A stretch of 64,000 bases of DNA from Ananas comosus. Lineage: Eukaryota > Streptophyta > Magnoliopsida > Poales > Bromeliaceae. Positions 20,774 to 32,996 of this stretch are shown in pieces. How positions within the stretch are numbered: the stretch's first letter is position 1; each line of letters starts with the position of its first letter. Made by a program: the position numbers and the translations under genes. Location: assembly GCF_001540865.1 (NCBI RefSeq), contig NC_033640.1, positions 3,452,988-3,516,987 on the forward strand, read 5' to 3'. The notes under the pieces are model-generated. The model was not told the origin of the DNA. It saw only the letters and a list, made by a program, of their open reading frames with translations, and searched no databases.

Positions 20774-22550
20774 ATGGCTCGTGGTAGACCGCGAATGAGG
20801 TTGATGCCCGAGGAGCTAAATGCGGCTCTCGAGCAATCTGGAGCGAGCGGCGACGGGGAGCTCCGGGAACAAATGTTTGCACTTATTGTGTAGTGTGACA
20901 GCAAGCGGAATTCGTTCAACGCCAGGGGGAGAAGATTCAAAGGCTTCAAGAGGCCTTGGAGCGACAGCAGGCGGCGGCGGCCCAAGTGGGCGCCGAGCAC
21001 CCTGCGCCCCCTGTACTGGTGCCGGCTGTGGTGGAGGGCGTGGCCGCGGCGGCTGTGCCAATCACGGCGGTGCCAGCCGGTTCGGGAACCTCAAATCCCG
21101 ATAGTGCGTCGACAGAGGCGGAGCGAGAGCGTGCACTTGCGGCTTTCGTTATGTTCAAGAAGTTCAACCCACCTGTGTTCGACGAGGAGAAAGTGGAGTC
21201 GTCAATGGTAGAGTCATGGATTGACTCAATGGAGACGCTCTTCGAGGATATTTATACCTTGGAGAAGGACAAGGTGCACCTCGCCACCCATTGTTTGGAA
21301 AAGGCGGCGAAGGTGTGGTGGAAGCGGGTGAAGCGCGATCGATCCCTCGACCTTCCGCCTATGCTTTGGGAGGAGTTTCGGAGGTTAATGTTCGCGAACT
21401 ACTTCCCCGACACCGAGAAGCGGAAGTTGCAAGATAAATTTCGCAAGTTAAGGCAAGGTGATCGATCGGTGGGTGACTATGAGCAAGAGTTCTCCCACAT
21501 TATCGATTGCGTCCCGGAGGTTGTTCGAGATGACCGGAATCGGGTTGACTGGTTCTTGCGAGGACTTCGGCCGAAGATTTATAAGGCCGTGCAATTGTTC
21601 AAGCTCACGACCTTTGCGGTGGTCTTCGATCGAGCGTTATGGGCAGAGCATGGCAATGCCTATGCGAGAGAAGAGCGCGGGTCTATGGACAAGGAAAGAG
21701 ACAAAGATAAGAAGCGGACTGCGGGTGGTGCTGAGGGCCAGTCGCATACAAAGAAACCCCCTCGGTATCCTCGGCAGCAGTCGAGGAGTTGGAGACCTTC
21801 TCGTTGTGCTATTTGCGGTGGTGATCGGCATGCCTGCAGCGCAATGGAAAATGTTACAAGTGCGGCCAAGCGGGGGATATGGTCCAGGAGTGCCCGAGTT
21901 GGGCGTTGTCTCAACCGACAGCGACATCAGTTCCTTCTACCCCGAGGCAGCTTGCGGGGTTGCCACCGCCTATGTCGGCTGGACGCGCATCAGCACCACG
22001 TCAGCCGGAGGGATCATGAGCACCTAGTGGACTGGTTTTTGCCACTCAGGTGGAGGAGCCTGCCGTACCAGATGATGTCGTGGCAGATATTATTTTGATT
22101 AAAGGCACTAGAGCTAGAGCTTTATTTAACACGGGTGCATCTCATTCATTCATTGGTGCATCATTTGCAAAGACTCATGGCATTGAAGTAATATATAGCC
22201 TGGATTATTGGTGGGTTAATGCGCCAGAGCATTCGTTCAGTGTTCTTGACGAGTGCTCGGCTTGTCCAGTTCAGATAGGTGACTGGATTATGCCGGCAGA
22301 TTTGCTAGTGCTAAACCAAATGTGGGGCCTCGATGTAATCTTAAGGATCGATTGGCTCTCCAAGTATTATGCGGTTATTGACTGTGAAAGCAAGGTGATC
22401 ACTTTTCGTGAGCCTGACCAAGGGTTGTTGGTGTACCGTGTATGTAAAAGCTCGCGCTTCGCGGCGACTGTATCGACGGCAAGGGTGAGAAAGATGATTA
22501 AAGGAGGATGTGTGGCCTATTTGGCAACAATGGTGGATACTCAAAGGTAG
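20774..22550 (+). pseudogene. Ty3/gypsy gag-protease, truncated and mutated
   Basis: An ATG at 20774 starts an MARGRPR.. frame that soon meets a stop (20892-20894). The main gag frame (20956-21830) carries the retrotransposon capsid region (MVESWIDSMETLFEDIY, KAAKVWWKRVKR, FRKLRQGDRSVGDYEQEF, FLRGLRPKIY) and a basic tail. Near 21830 the frame shifts. In the new frame a zinc knuckle reads CYKCGQAGDMVQEC, with Asp where the CCHC histidine should be. It runs into an aspartic protease (22050-22550) whose active site reads LFNTGASHSF, Asn replacing the catalytic Asp, followed by ILRIDWLSKYY. No reverse transcriptase follows. The product would package, cleave and replicate nothing. It belongs to the LTR at 17669. 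Confidence 0.85.
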
Positions 22551-22565
22551 CACCAAGCCTTGGGT

Positions 22566-22990
22566 GGTGGAGGCTTGTGTTGGATCTATGGAAAAGATAT
22601 TTGAGGAATTATTCATTTTGGAGAGGAATCAAGTCCACTTGGCAATCCACTACTTAGAGAGGGATGCGTGTACCTAGTGGAAGAGGTTTCAGCTGACGTG
22701 ATCACAGAGCGTGTTGTAGATGACCTAGATTTAGTTTCATGAGTTGCTATTTGGAATCTACTTCTCGAACGGTGTAAAGCCGAAACTCGAGAATGACCTG
22801 AAGAATTTGCAGTAGGGCGACAGGATAATGTAGGAGTATGCTAGGAACAACCGATGAGGCTCAAAGGGTATATCTATTTGAGCAGGGGTTGCGATCAGAG
22901 ATTTTTTACCTTGGTACAGGCGCATAGGTTACAGACCTTAGATCTAGCGACAGAGTAGGCTATCTGGGTAGAGCGTGGGGCTACTGTTGC
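22566..22990 (+). pseudogene. Second, heavily degraded gypsy gag fragment
   Basis: Translation shows SMEKIFEELFILERNQVHLAIHY, paralleling SMETLFEDIYTLEKDKVHLATH of the intact gag at 21230-21290, then further weak matches with several stops. It starts abruptly right after the protease at 22550, so it comes from a different copy or element joined here by deletion or insertion. Confidence 0.65.
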
Positions 22991-22999
22991 CACACCTTG

Positions 23000-23460
23000 G
23001 AGTTCAGTCTAATTCGGGCTCGCCAACAGATCCGTTGCATACACAGGAAGCTCTGTGCACACGAAGGGATAGTAATGCTTGTAAAGTATACTTGAGCGAC
23101 TACAAGTAACAGAGCTGGAAAGAACTGCTAAAACTAAAATATAGTCCATTGTACATACATAATATCCAAGGAGTACAAAAGTAAAATCCATAAATACAAA
23201 CACCATTTCTCAGAACTCTGAACTATAGAATAAATACATCTGTATGTACAATGTCTATAACAAAAAACTGTCACAAAAAAGTACTCCACTAGCACAACTC
23301 GTCGAAGGGTAGGGATCTAACTCGTGAACTTTCTCACCTTGATCAGTAGCAACAGAGGGCTCTGCGAGAAACAGGAGTAACAACGGGCGTGAGAACTACT
23401 ATAAAACAAAATAGTCCTCAGTGGATGTAGTGCACTAAACTTCTACAAATTATAATGTTC
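23000..23460 (-). mobile_element. LTR fragment, minus orientation (family C-like 3' part)
   Basis: The reverse complement of 23330-23450 parallels the end of the family C LTR near 49630-49720: 'ccactgaggactact..gcagtagttctcacgccc..ttgcagagcc'. The proper terminus is not preserved. Confidence 0.5.
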
Positions 23461-24920
23461 CAGTGAAAAGTAGTCTAAAAGTCTATTCGAATAGTTCCGG
23501 CAAGGTTTGGAAACTATTCGGGTGTTTTCGATACAAACTAGACGTGAAAATAGACTCTGAAAAGTCAAATCTGCCAAAACTATAGATTTTGTATTGTGTA
23601 TTGGTACTGAAATTTGAGTACCGGAACACAATACATAGGAAGCAGAACTAGCTCTCGGGTATTAAGGAACTCAATTTGAGTACCGGTACTGATGCACTGT
23701 GTACTGGTACAACATGATGAGTACCGAAACACAATAGAAATTTGAAAAATCTAGTGTTTGGTTTTGAGGAATTGGTTGGTGGGTGCCGAAACTATTTGCT
23801 CGTGTTCCGATATGCCTATTCGAGTACCAGTACGCAGTACTGCGAAATGCTAGTTTTGATTGGTTATAATTAGTGGAATGTGGGGTAGTTGCAATTGTTG
23901 CAACACTCTGTAAGAATAGGGACTTCAGCTATTTCCTCCCTATTTGGATACAAGAGAACACATTTCTTTTCTCTACTCTCTTACTCTTTTCTTTCTCTCT
24001 CCCTAATGGAGCATCTCCCATGCTTGGAGCTTGGAGGATCAAGCTTGGAGGAGAGATTAGAGGTGGGAGCAGGCTTCTTGGAGCAGAGGCTTGAGGAACT
24101 TGCAACAAAGGTGAGATTTCAGGATTTGAGGCTAGGTTTTGGATACAAACCATGCAAAAGAATTTTTACTAAACCCTAGGTTATTCTAGACTATAAATTA
24201 TCGAGATTAGCCATTTAAAATGGGTTTTGTCATGGATATTGGAAAACCTTAGGTTAAAAGTGAGTTTTTGGATTTGAGGGATTTAAAAATTATTTAACCC
24301 TTTAAAACCCTAATTGATAGATTAGAAATCATGTAGGACAACATAATTTCAAGAGATAAAATCATTTTAGGGTTCGAAAATGTTAACGAACCATTTTTCT
24401 TGTATTAGGGCAAGGAAGCTTAGAGTTAAAGCTTGTAGCCTAAGGAAAAAGGCGTAATAGCAAGTGACTACAAGCAATTAAGATTGTGCTAAAGAGTTAA
24501 GGTGGGTTGTGTGCATCAAAGTGACTTGGTCACCTCTTATGTCCAGAGCATAGTAACTAGACTAAGTTGTTGATGGTTGCATGGTAGTTTACTTTTCAAG
24601 ATATGCATGTTATGGCATATGTTACTTGGATTAGTAAATTTCACTACTTATGCATAAGTAGATGTGCTTTCATGTAATACATGCTAATTAGAGTGCTAAT
24701 TTCATGAGATAAATGAATGCATGCATGGTTGATTGTGAACCTATGTTGTGGACTAAATGGTAGGTTGACTTTCCCTAGGGTCATTAGAGAAGTCAACACA
24801 TGAACATAGAGAACATAGTGCCATTGGAACATAGGTTGGAAAATATAGTGGATGAGATATCACTTGGACAAGATGATTTGAACATATAAGGTTTGACAAT
24901 ATAGGGTAAAAACAATGAAC
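23461..24920 (+). mobile_element. LTR-like fragment, plus orientation
   Basis: Variants of the GTACCGGTAC motif (23600-23840, mostly degenerate) are followed by a pyrimidine-rich leader (23960-24005) and a 'cctaggttattctag..agggttcgaaaatg' U5-like stretch, the same order as in the family A and B LTRs. No clean LTR terminus or target repeat was found on either side, so it is an eroded piece. Confidence 0.45.
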
Positions 24921-25051
24921 CTTTGTGACCATGAAAGAAGGAATTCTGGAACTCCTAACAACCCGATGGTCGGGGATGGTTGACAATCTTGTCACCCGAT
25001 GCGATGAGGATGGCTGTGCTGCGCTCTTGATTGAACTCGCTACCATTTACT

Positions 25052-25260
25052 CACTACAAAAAAAATTAGGTTTTAGAAGCGGTCGAAACCGTTGGGAAAA
25101 GTCTGTAGAATCGCTGGAAAAATATTTCCAGACATTTGTAAAATCGTCGGGAAAAGTTTTATAACCGCTAAAAGTCTTTGCCGACAGTTTATACAACCGT
25201 TGGAGAAGATAATAATTTTAGTAACGCTTCTCCAACCGCTACTAAATATAATAAAAAGCG
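25052..25260. mobile_element. CACTA (En/Spm) transposon terminus
   Basis: CACTACAAAAAAAATTAGG at 25052 is the canonical plant CACTA inverted-repeat start. It is followed by short degenerate subterminal repeats of the type 'aaccg(t/c)tggg' and 'accgctaaa' in both orientations up to about 25255, as expected for transposase-binding subterminal regions. The matching ..GTAGTG end was not found downstream, so the element is truncated or interrupted. No transposase was seen. Confidence 0.7.
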
Positions 25261-26300
25261 CTAGTATAAATTAGTAAATTTATACCATCGGTTTCGTAAT
25301 TCTTGTGAATCCAATCCAAAATATAAAACATATAATTAAAAAAATCTAGACAAAAATTTAAGACTCTTTTAAATTGAGAAATAAGAACAAATTCATCATT
25401 CAAACAAATTTAAATTTGATTACATATGACAATTGTCAAACAAGAGAAGCCAAATCATTTAATCAAATAGGAGTTTGCAGAGTAAAAACAGAATTGTCAA
25501 TAAAAAATTTTATTCAAAAAAGTTTTCAATCTAAAAAAAATTAAATCCATATGAAATCAATGTTTTCTACGAGTTCTTCAACTTATTTTATGAATTCACT
25601 CCAAATTAAACACCAATCCTTCATCTTTTTTGAAAATTCCTGCAAGAAAAAAAAAAAATCAATTTAGTGAAACAATAAAATCACAAGATTTCTAAACCAT
25701 CTTTCAATTAGGGACCAACCAGAAAAGTTAAAAATTCTTGCATATAGAGCACTCTTTCATTTATTTTTTTTCTTTCAAACCAAATAAATATTGATGAAAA
25801 ACTACTACTTTTTTCCTTCCAAACCAAACACTACAAAACGTAATCAGTTTAAAAATGTAATTAGTTTAATTGCCTTGACTACATATCTAATTACATTCTA
25901 GTTAAACTAATTTGTACATGTCGAAGAATGAAGAACATTACTTGCCAATTAGAGGCTGTCTGAAGGGATTTGGTGCAGATAATCATTTCAGGTGACATTA
26001 TTGTACATGTCGAAGATATCAACAAGAAATAGACAGTGTTAATCACCACAAAAGTGCATAGCAATAGTAATGGCAAGAATTTATCCAGATGAGATAGATC
26101 AGGATATTAGCCAACATTTGAGCTATGGCTTTCCTATATTAGCCAAACACACCAAATATGATGATTACAGAGTGAGTGTACTTAATTAAACGGTTCAGCC
26201 GATATTCAAAGAACACCTAATAACTCCAAAGTATTTGGTTTCCACTGCAGTCAGAAATAAAAAACGCCACACTTACAACCTCTGTAATGAGCTAATGACG
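25261..26300. other. AT-rich DNA, possibly CACTA interior, no gene seen
   Basis: This is low-GC sequence with several poly-A/T runs and no recognisable coding region. A short repeat of 'tgtacatgtcgaag' occurs at about 25914 and 26003. Confidence 0.4.
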
Positions 26301-26954
26301 GAACCCTCACTATCAAGATATTAATCACACTAGTAAACAAATGTGATGTATCTAAGTTATCCACAAGCAAGATATGCAAGATAGGAGTAAATGAAGTTGA
26401 AAGAGAAAAGTCCAAGCACAACCACAACAACAATACAATATTTACGTGGTTCACCCAAACCGGACTACATCCAAGGGCACAGAGAGATCAAATCCACTAT
26501 CAAATGAGGAGAGTATAAGATTTGGTTAGAGATTACCACTCTATTACAATGGGCTTGCAACCTTCTAAGTGGGAAAAAATCCTTCTTGCTACACCTTCAT
26601 CTAAGCACCTTTCAAATCCACGAAACCCGCTTCGAAATGCCTCTTAGAATTCCTCCAATCAACCTTGGAAGCTTTTGAATCAAGCAAGAAGAACAAGAGA
26701 GCTCTTTCTCCAACCCTCTCTACACCTCTCTTCTCTATCACAAGAAAAGGAAAACCTAGAGAGCAAAACAAATGAGAACTCTCTCTTACTAAATCCAAAG
26801 AGAATCTCTCTTAACATCACTTGGCCCAATATACCAAAATGGGTCAACTAAAGCTCAAACCAATTACTAACTAGCCCAGTACATGAGTTATTGAACCAAA
26901 TCCAAAATAAAACTAATTAGGCTAATAAGTGAATTTGATAATACTAACCCAACA
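26300..26954 (-). mobile_element. 3' LTR of a minus-strand Ty1/copia element (left edge approximate)
   Basis: The right edge is fixed by TGTTGGGTTAGTATTATC on the minus strand, immediately after a polypurine tract. The LTR contains wording typical of plant copia LTRs ('tatttacgtggttcaccc..ggactacatccaaggg' at 26438-26480). The outer edge could not be fixed because no clean ..CA terminus or target repeat was recognised. Confidence 0.6.
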
Positions 26955-26966
26955 ATCTCCACCTTG
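26955..26966 (-). other. Copia polypurine tract
   Basis: On the minus strand, AAGGTGGAGATTG runs directly into the LTR start TGTTGGG. This is the usual plus-strand priming site just upstream of a 3' LTR. Confidence 0.7.
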
Positions 26967-27080
26967 ATAGCAAAATCACGGCTCCGCATCTCCGTGCCAA
27001 CCATGTGCCTTTATCCTCCGCTCAACTTGAAGCCTAAAGAAGTTAGGCTCGAATTCAAGCTCCGACACCCATTGATTTAG

Positions 27081-28035
27081 CACCTTCTAACATGCTTCTC
27101 TACTTGTACCGGCTTCGTGAGCATATCGGCCACATTCTCATGAGTGCCAACTTTCAACACACTCACCTTGCCATCTTCAATGACATTCCGGATGTAATGA
27201 TATTGCACATCAATATGTTTAGTCCTTTTATGATAAACCGGATTTTTAGCCAAACATATTGTACTCATACTGTCACATAATAAACACATGGGTTTAAAAT
27301 TCATACCAAGCTCTTTCATCAAACCTTGAAGCCACACCGCCTCCTTGGTTGCCTCAGTTAGTGCCATGTACTCGGCCTCCGTGGTTGACAAAGCCACCGT
27401 TACTTGAAGCTTGGACATCCAACTAATTGGACCATTTCCATGTTCAAATACAAAGCCCGTTGTAGATCTTCTCTTGTCAAGATCACCGGCAAAATTAGCA
27501 TCAACATAACCTTGCACTAGCCTTGAGTTTTTGCCATACATGATTGCATAGTCACTTGTACCTCTCAAATAGCGAAGAACCCATTTCGCCGCTTCCCAAT
27601 GCCCTTTCCAAGATTTGCCATAAACCGACAAAGAACACCAACGGCATATGCAATATCCAGGAGTGTACACACCATGGCAAACATCAAGCTACCTACAACA
27701 CTTGAATAGGGAACTTGATTTATCAACTTCTTTTCCTCCTCCGTCTTTGGACTTTGCCCGAAAGATAATTTAAAGTGAGACGCAAATGGTGTCTTTACAG
27801 CATTTGCTTTACTCATGCCAAACTTGCATATCAATTTTTCTACAAATCCCTTTTGTGAAAGTAACAATGTGCCATTTTGCCTATCTCGCCAAATCTCCAT
27901 GCCAAGAATTTGACGTGCCGGTCCGAGATCTTTTACTTCAAACTCTTTACTCAATTCATACTTGAGTTCATTGATCTTTAGTTTGTCCTTATATACTATA
28001 AGCATGTCATCCACATACAATATCGAAACCACAAA
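27081..28035 (-). pseudogene. Ty1/copia reverse transcriptase (C-terminal part) and RNase H
   Basis: Minus-strand translation from 28032 gives ILYVDDMLI, the copia reverse transcriptase active site (YVDD), then ELSKEFEVKDLGPARQILGMEI and the VPYSSVVGSLMFAM motif. A frameshift at about 27665 moves the RNase H into another frame: KWVLRYLRGT, YVDANFAGDLDKRRSTTGFVF, ALSTTEAEYMAL, KHIDVQYHYIR and NVADMLTKP, ending near 27081. Catalytic motifs remain but the frame is broken. The upstream part of the polymerase lies beyond two insertions, at 32922-32996 and 35643-35712. A polypurine tract and 3' LTR follow downstream (left). Confidence 0.92.
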
Positions 28036-28974
28036 TGTAACGTATCACATCCCCGACGAGTTACGCCGAGCTTCCGTCAAAACAATCGAAGCGCGGAGTC
28101 AGACGAGTTAGAACGGTCCGCAAGGTGTTCTAAATGCTTTAGAACAAGTGCATAGGGGTTAGAGGACCCAGGAGAGCAAGCTGGGAGGTTTCAGCATAAT
28201 TGCTGAAATTTCAGCTCTCGGGATCTGGACCCTGTGCAGGGTCCAGACCCCGTAGGCAAAATCAGCCTGGTGAGGGTTGCCTTATATTATGATTTGGAGA
28301 GGGGCTTTTTGCAATGTGTTTAAGTGGGTGTTGTACATGAGGATGGCTTGTGTGTTAAGCCTTATTTTCCTCACCACCTAGCAACAAAGAGACTTCCCTC
28401 TCTCTCTCTAAAAACCCTTTTCTCTCTTCCTCTCTCTTTAGAGCTTGTACAAGGGAGGGTTTTGGAGAAGCTTGGTTGGAGAAGAAGCTTCCTACAAGGT
28501 GGAGGCTAGCTTGAGCAAGGGCTTTGGAAGGAAAGCTTGGAACCTATCGTAGGTTTCCCTGTTTTAAGCTAGGGTTTAGCTTTTTGCTTCTAGTAGTAGC
28601 ATCTAGAGGTTTCTATGGTGGATTTCTCCATGTTTTCCCCATGACTAGGGGTGTGTTTGGAGAAGATGACATTGTAGAGGGGCTTATGTTAGGGCTTTAT
28701 AAATATGAGGTCTAAAGTTGGAATTGATCTCATGTAACCCTAATTGGTAGGTTTTTTAATGCGTTGTCGAACTCGGTTCGTCTATCCAATGAGTGTGTGT
28801 GGAGATATTTTGGAAAAAGCCTGTTTTGGCTTTGTTTCGCCGTAGCGAACGGCGTAGGCGTCTAAAAATCAAGAAACTTGGATCATAGCATTTTGGTATT
28901 CCTACAAGGTGGGGGGTGCTATCCGAAATCTCTGAATTTCCTATTATGTCTATATCGCCATATTTGAGCACATT

Positions 28975-31683
28975 TGCAACACACTGGACCTTTGCAAATT
29001 ACGAGATTCGAATGTTTGATCTGTGTTCTGAGCCTTTCCACAGTTTTTGGAGGGTCGTTGATAGTGTTCCGACCCATGGCTCGCATCCCAATCTTGGCAC
29101 CAAAATTCAGAAAATTGGATTCAGTGGTCTGCTCTCGGGTTGCCTCTGCAGGATTGTATACCGGTACAACCTTGATGGTTGTACCTGAACACATTGTGTA
29201 CCGGTACATCCCTGATGGTTGTACCGGTACAGATGTGGATTTTAGCCAACCCGAGGCTCGGGTTTGCCATTTCGTGGGATTTGTACCGGTACACTTTCCC
29301 GTGTACCGGTACACTTTGGCAGAATCTGAACGGGTCAAACTTGCAGGGGTGTTTTTGCGATTGTGGCCTTCTATATCATCACCCACGCCCTTAGGGCTGT
29401 TCCTTGAAGTTGGAACAGCAGGGAGGAAGGTGAGGAGCTCTCCACACATTCCCTTTTCATTTCTTTGAATTTTGTTTGGATTTTAAGAGATTAAACACCT
29501 CTTTTGCTCTTTTTTAGTTTGTTGGAGGCTTTTCCACCTTGGTAGAGGCTTGGAGCTTGGACTTGGGGAGGCTTGGAGCTTGGACTTGGGGCTTGCTTGA
29601 GGGAAGATCCTTGAACCTTGAGGACTTTGATCCTTGTTTGAAGCTTCATAGAGGTTAGCACCTTGTTCTTTCCCTCTAGATTTGGTTTTTGGAGGTTTTC
29701 TTGAGATGAAACCCTAGAAATGGAAAATCTAGGGTTTACTTGGGGCTTTTTGATTTGAAGCTTTTAGAGCTCATCTTATTGGATTAGAACCTTGATTTAG
29801 GTTGCTTTGGAAGGGATTTAGCTTCTATTTGGATTTTTAAAGGGGATTTCTATGCTATAGGTGAGTTTTTGCCCCTTTACATGAGTTGGTTATTGTTTGA
29901 GCCTAGGGCTTTTCGTAACGTATGTGTATTCCTTCTCTTGTGACCTTTAGGGTATTAGAAGAATTGTGGACAACTCCGTTCGGCGAAACGAAGGAGTTTT
30001 AGCGGTGCTCGGTGGGTTTGACCTCACCTAAGAACGAGAAAATCTCATTTTTGTGGATTTATGTATCGCAAAATGGAAAATCATGCATTTTCATGTTAGA
30101 TGTATTATTTATGAATTTTAGAATGCTTAAAATGCTTATGTTGTATACAATGCATTTTTGGACCTCTATGTAGTAGAGAGCTTGCATGTGAGACTTATGC
30201 ATGAGTTCAGCATTCGTATTTGGGACTTAGAATGGTGTTTCAAATAGTGAAATGACAATGATTATATGTATATACCTTTGGTCATATGAGGAAACATTAG
30301 GCCATGAAGTGGCTTGGGACTTGATTGTCATGTGAAATAGTAAGCTAATGTCATAAAGAGACATTGAGTTTGGGCTATGTGTGAACCTAGTAGATAATGT
30401 CATAAAGGGGCATTAGATTAGAGTGGTTTGTGAATTAGTAAGCTAATGTCATAAAGGGGCATTAGGCTTGGAATATGTGTGGACTTAGTAAACCTAATGT
30501 CATGAAGTGGCATTAGTGTTGTACCGAGATTTGGGCATAGTGAGATGTAATGTCATAAAGGGTCATTGGACATAATGAACGGTTAAACCTTCACGTTGGA
30601 CATTGGACTAGACCGATGGGTTGCTAGTGACTGTTGCCATGTTAGAGACATGATGATTGGACATTTGAGATGATGACTACGCTTGCTTGCCATTTGTGCT
30701 TATTCGCACATGCTTGTGAGGGTTGCTCCCTACAAGCCGGCACTCCGGAGTTAGCCTATGCAACTTATGTTCGCTCGTGCGGTATTGAGAAGCCTATGGG
30801 GCCGGGTGGGACAGACTCATTCCTCGAGTGGAAATGTTGGGCTACCACAGGCACTTAGGCGGCACAAGCCGGACTACCTTGGGTAGGTCCTTAATGGGAA
30901 ATAAAAATCGACACGGTGTCGCATAAGTAAAATCACTACTAAATAGATTATAGTAGTTGGGTTTCTTGGGCATGCTTATAGCATAGGTTTGGACTTATAG
31001 TATACTTGATTATAGCGCTCTTTGCACTTTAGTATACTTGCTTGCTATGTGGGATCACACTAGTTTTGTGTTGGACATATTTGAGCATGATAGAATCTGT
31101 GTACTACACATTGCCATCATATTGCTTATAGCATAGTAGTTTATTTTAGCATTCAATACATGCTTTCATATTTGCAGTTTAACTCTAGTTGTTTATCATA
31201 TCTACCGTACTCTTTGGGCCGAGTGGCGCAATGTGCTGAAGTCAGTAATTGCCCACTAGGAATTATAAATTATAGTTCTCACACCCCTTATTTCTTGTTT
31301 CCTTTCAGAGCCTTCCACACCGGGCGAGGCTAGGGACCGCGGAAAGGGCATCGCCTCGAGCTAGCTCTTTTGCGAGGGTCGTATCGATAGGTGGTCTACC
31401 TCTCATTGGTTTTATTTTGGAGAGGTTGAGAGTTGTACCATGTATAGAGACCACCTATTTTGTATTATGAGACAGATGTTGTACTTCATATATTTTTTTA
31501 GTGGATCTGTTTACTGTTCTCTACTTGTTGTTAGTATGTAGCTGCTAGTTACTCTGATATCTTTAGTTGTCTTACTTTTCCTTGCTTTCATATCTCTATT
31601 GTTGTCGACGCCTTATATGTGCAGGCATATGGCGGGTCTGGGCGCACCTCGGGCGGGCCTATGCCGGGTCCCGGGGCGTGACA
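28975..31683 (+). mobile_element. Solo LTR family B, nested in the preceding solo LTR
   Basis: Termini are TGCAACACACTGGACC and CCCGGGGCGTGACA. The flanking pentamers ACATT (28970-28974) and ATATT (31684-31688) differ at one base, so the duplication is inferred and mutated. It is colinear with the reverse complement of 32997-35637 and with 36155-38112, for example the segment 'cttgtgagggttgctccctacaagccgg' near 30713 found in all three. It carries five GTACCGGTAC-type motifs (29160-29310) and a pyrimidine-rich stretch before the body. It has no internal region. Confidence 0.82.
29160..29310. repeat. GTACCGGTAC motif cluster in family B LTR
   Basis: Five ACCGGT cores lie in 150 bp, all within the 10-bp palindrome GTACCGGTAC or one base off it. 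The family B copy at 32997-35637 carries GGGACCGGTCTC-type units in the same place instead. Confidence 0.8.
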
Positions 31684-32921
31684 ATATTGGTTCTGTATCA
31701 TTCATGCATGATAGGGTAGTGTAACATGTGATTATTGGTTGGGATTCAATTATATGCTTGTAAGTAGGTGAACATATTAATTGATATGGAACCATGTGAG
31801 ACATGTATGTTGGAACCCTATACTTGTGTGAATATGTGATATGGACTATGACAATAGTAAATAAAGGTGACATTGATATTAGCGGGCAAGATTGGCATCG
31901 AGAGATGAATTGCTAAACAAGGTCTAACCTATTGTGGCATTATGGCAAGTGTGGCCTAGAGAGTGATGTATAAAACAAGGTAAAAACCTGTTATTGCATT
32001 GTGGCATCGTGGCTTGTGGCATTATAGCAAGTGTAGCTATACGTCCTCAAATTGGGGATTGGATCATACTCACATTGGGTCTTGGCTTGAGGGCGGTAGC
32101 TTCTCCCTCAAGCGGTGTGTTCCGGAATTGTCACCATGGGGAGAGCGGTCCCCGAAGACGGTCCCTCGGGTGGTAGTGCTTGGAGCCTCCCCGATTGACA
32201 GGGATTTTGGTTGTGAGTTTTTGGGTTAACTAGTGTTAACCGGGCAAATTGGGTAAAAGCCAAGTGAATGTGAATCATGCATGCATTTATCATACTCATG
32301 ATTATATATCTGTTGACCAGTTTTCTTGCAGGCATAGTATTAGCATTAGTGTGGTTTGCTATATCTATTTCCTTTCATACTTATACCTGAATAGACCTAG
32401 TCGGCGAATCGACGGGGTCGGCGGCGAATCGACGGGGTTACACCACTAACCCTGCAGATCCGAGCGCATGTGGGATGGCGGAGGATCAGGGCAAGGGTAT
32501 AGCGCCGTAGCTAGCAGCCACCGGAGTTGTAGGCATTCCCTATGTACATATTCAACTTTTGTATGTTGAACTAGTGATGTAATAAAGTCGTAATCCATAT
32601 GTTTTGGTTGGATGACTTATGTGATGTACATGTACGAGAAGAAGGGAAATGGATGTAATATGTTTAGTTTACTTGTATTTGGTTAAAATGTAATCAAATA
32701 TCATATGTATGGTTGTATGTGGATGTGTAGTAGCTTAGAGCTTTCACTACTTGTTGTTGCTTGCCCTCGAGCAAGCCTTATATAATTGCAATCTCGTTGT
32801 TTGATTTGCTTGGTTATACATGTTGGTGGAGCCTTGGGCGGACATGGGAGGTGCTGTCCATTCGGCGTCTGTTGACGTGCCCGAACCGACCAAATTGGCG
32901 GTCACGGGGCGTGACAACAAA

Positions 32922-32996
32922 GGTACCATCTTTGAAGAATTTTAAATAGACACAATGATCATACTTACTTTTTTGGAATCCACGGCTTAGCATAAA
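32922..32996 (-). pseudogene. Ty1/copia reverse transcriptase, middle fragment
   Basis: The minus strand encodes a fragment with GFQKSKYDHCVYLKFF and KDGTF, the copia reverse transcriptase segment that normally lies just before the YVDD motif. It is continuous in frame with 28035 on one side and with 35643 on the other once the solo LTRs and one copy of each 5-bp target repeat are disregarded. Confidence 0.88.

Larger units (their letters stand above)
28036..32916 (+). mobile_element. Solo LTR (family A-related) inserted in copia, itself interrupted
   Basis: It begins TGTAACGTATCACATCC, ends CACGGGGCGTGACA, and is flanked by a perfect 5-bp duplication, ACAAA (28031-28035, 32917-32921). The copia reading frame resumes on both sides. 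Its two halves (28036-28974 and 31689-32916) total about 2.17 kb and parallel the family A LTR: 'ggctttgtttcgcc..ggcgtctaaaaatcaagaaacttg', 'tcttggcttgagggcggtagc', and the terminal 'gggcgga..cgacgtgcccgaaccgaccaa'. The gap between the halves is the family B LTR at 28975-31683. Confidence 0.85.

Noticed and set aside
24925..25164. Frame with RWSGMVDNLVTRCDEDGCAALLIELATIY-like text as a gene
   Set aside because: It is interrupted at once by the CACTA terminus, has no recognisable family, and lies in an LTR-derived context.
25829..25840. Second CACTACAAAA string as a CACTA end
   Set aside because: It has no subterminal repeats and is in the same orientation as 25052, so it is likely chance in A-rich DNA.
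30670..30858. Conserved MTTLACHLC-type peptide, also at 37431-37685
   Set aside because: Both are the same segment of the family B LTR; the similarity reflects shared LTR sequence, not a protein.
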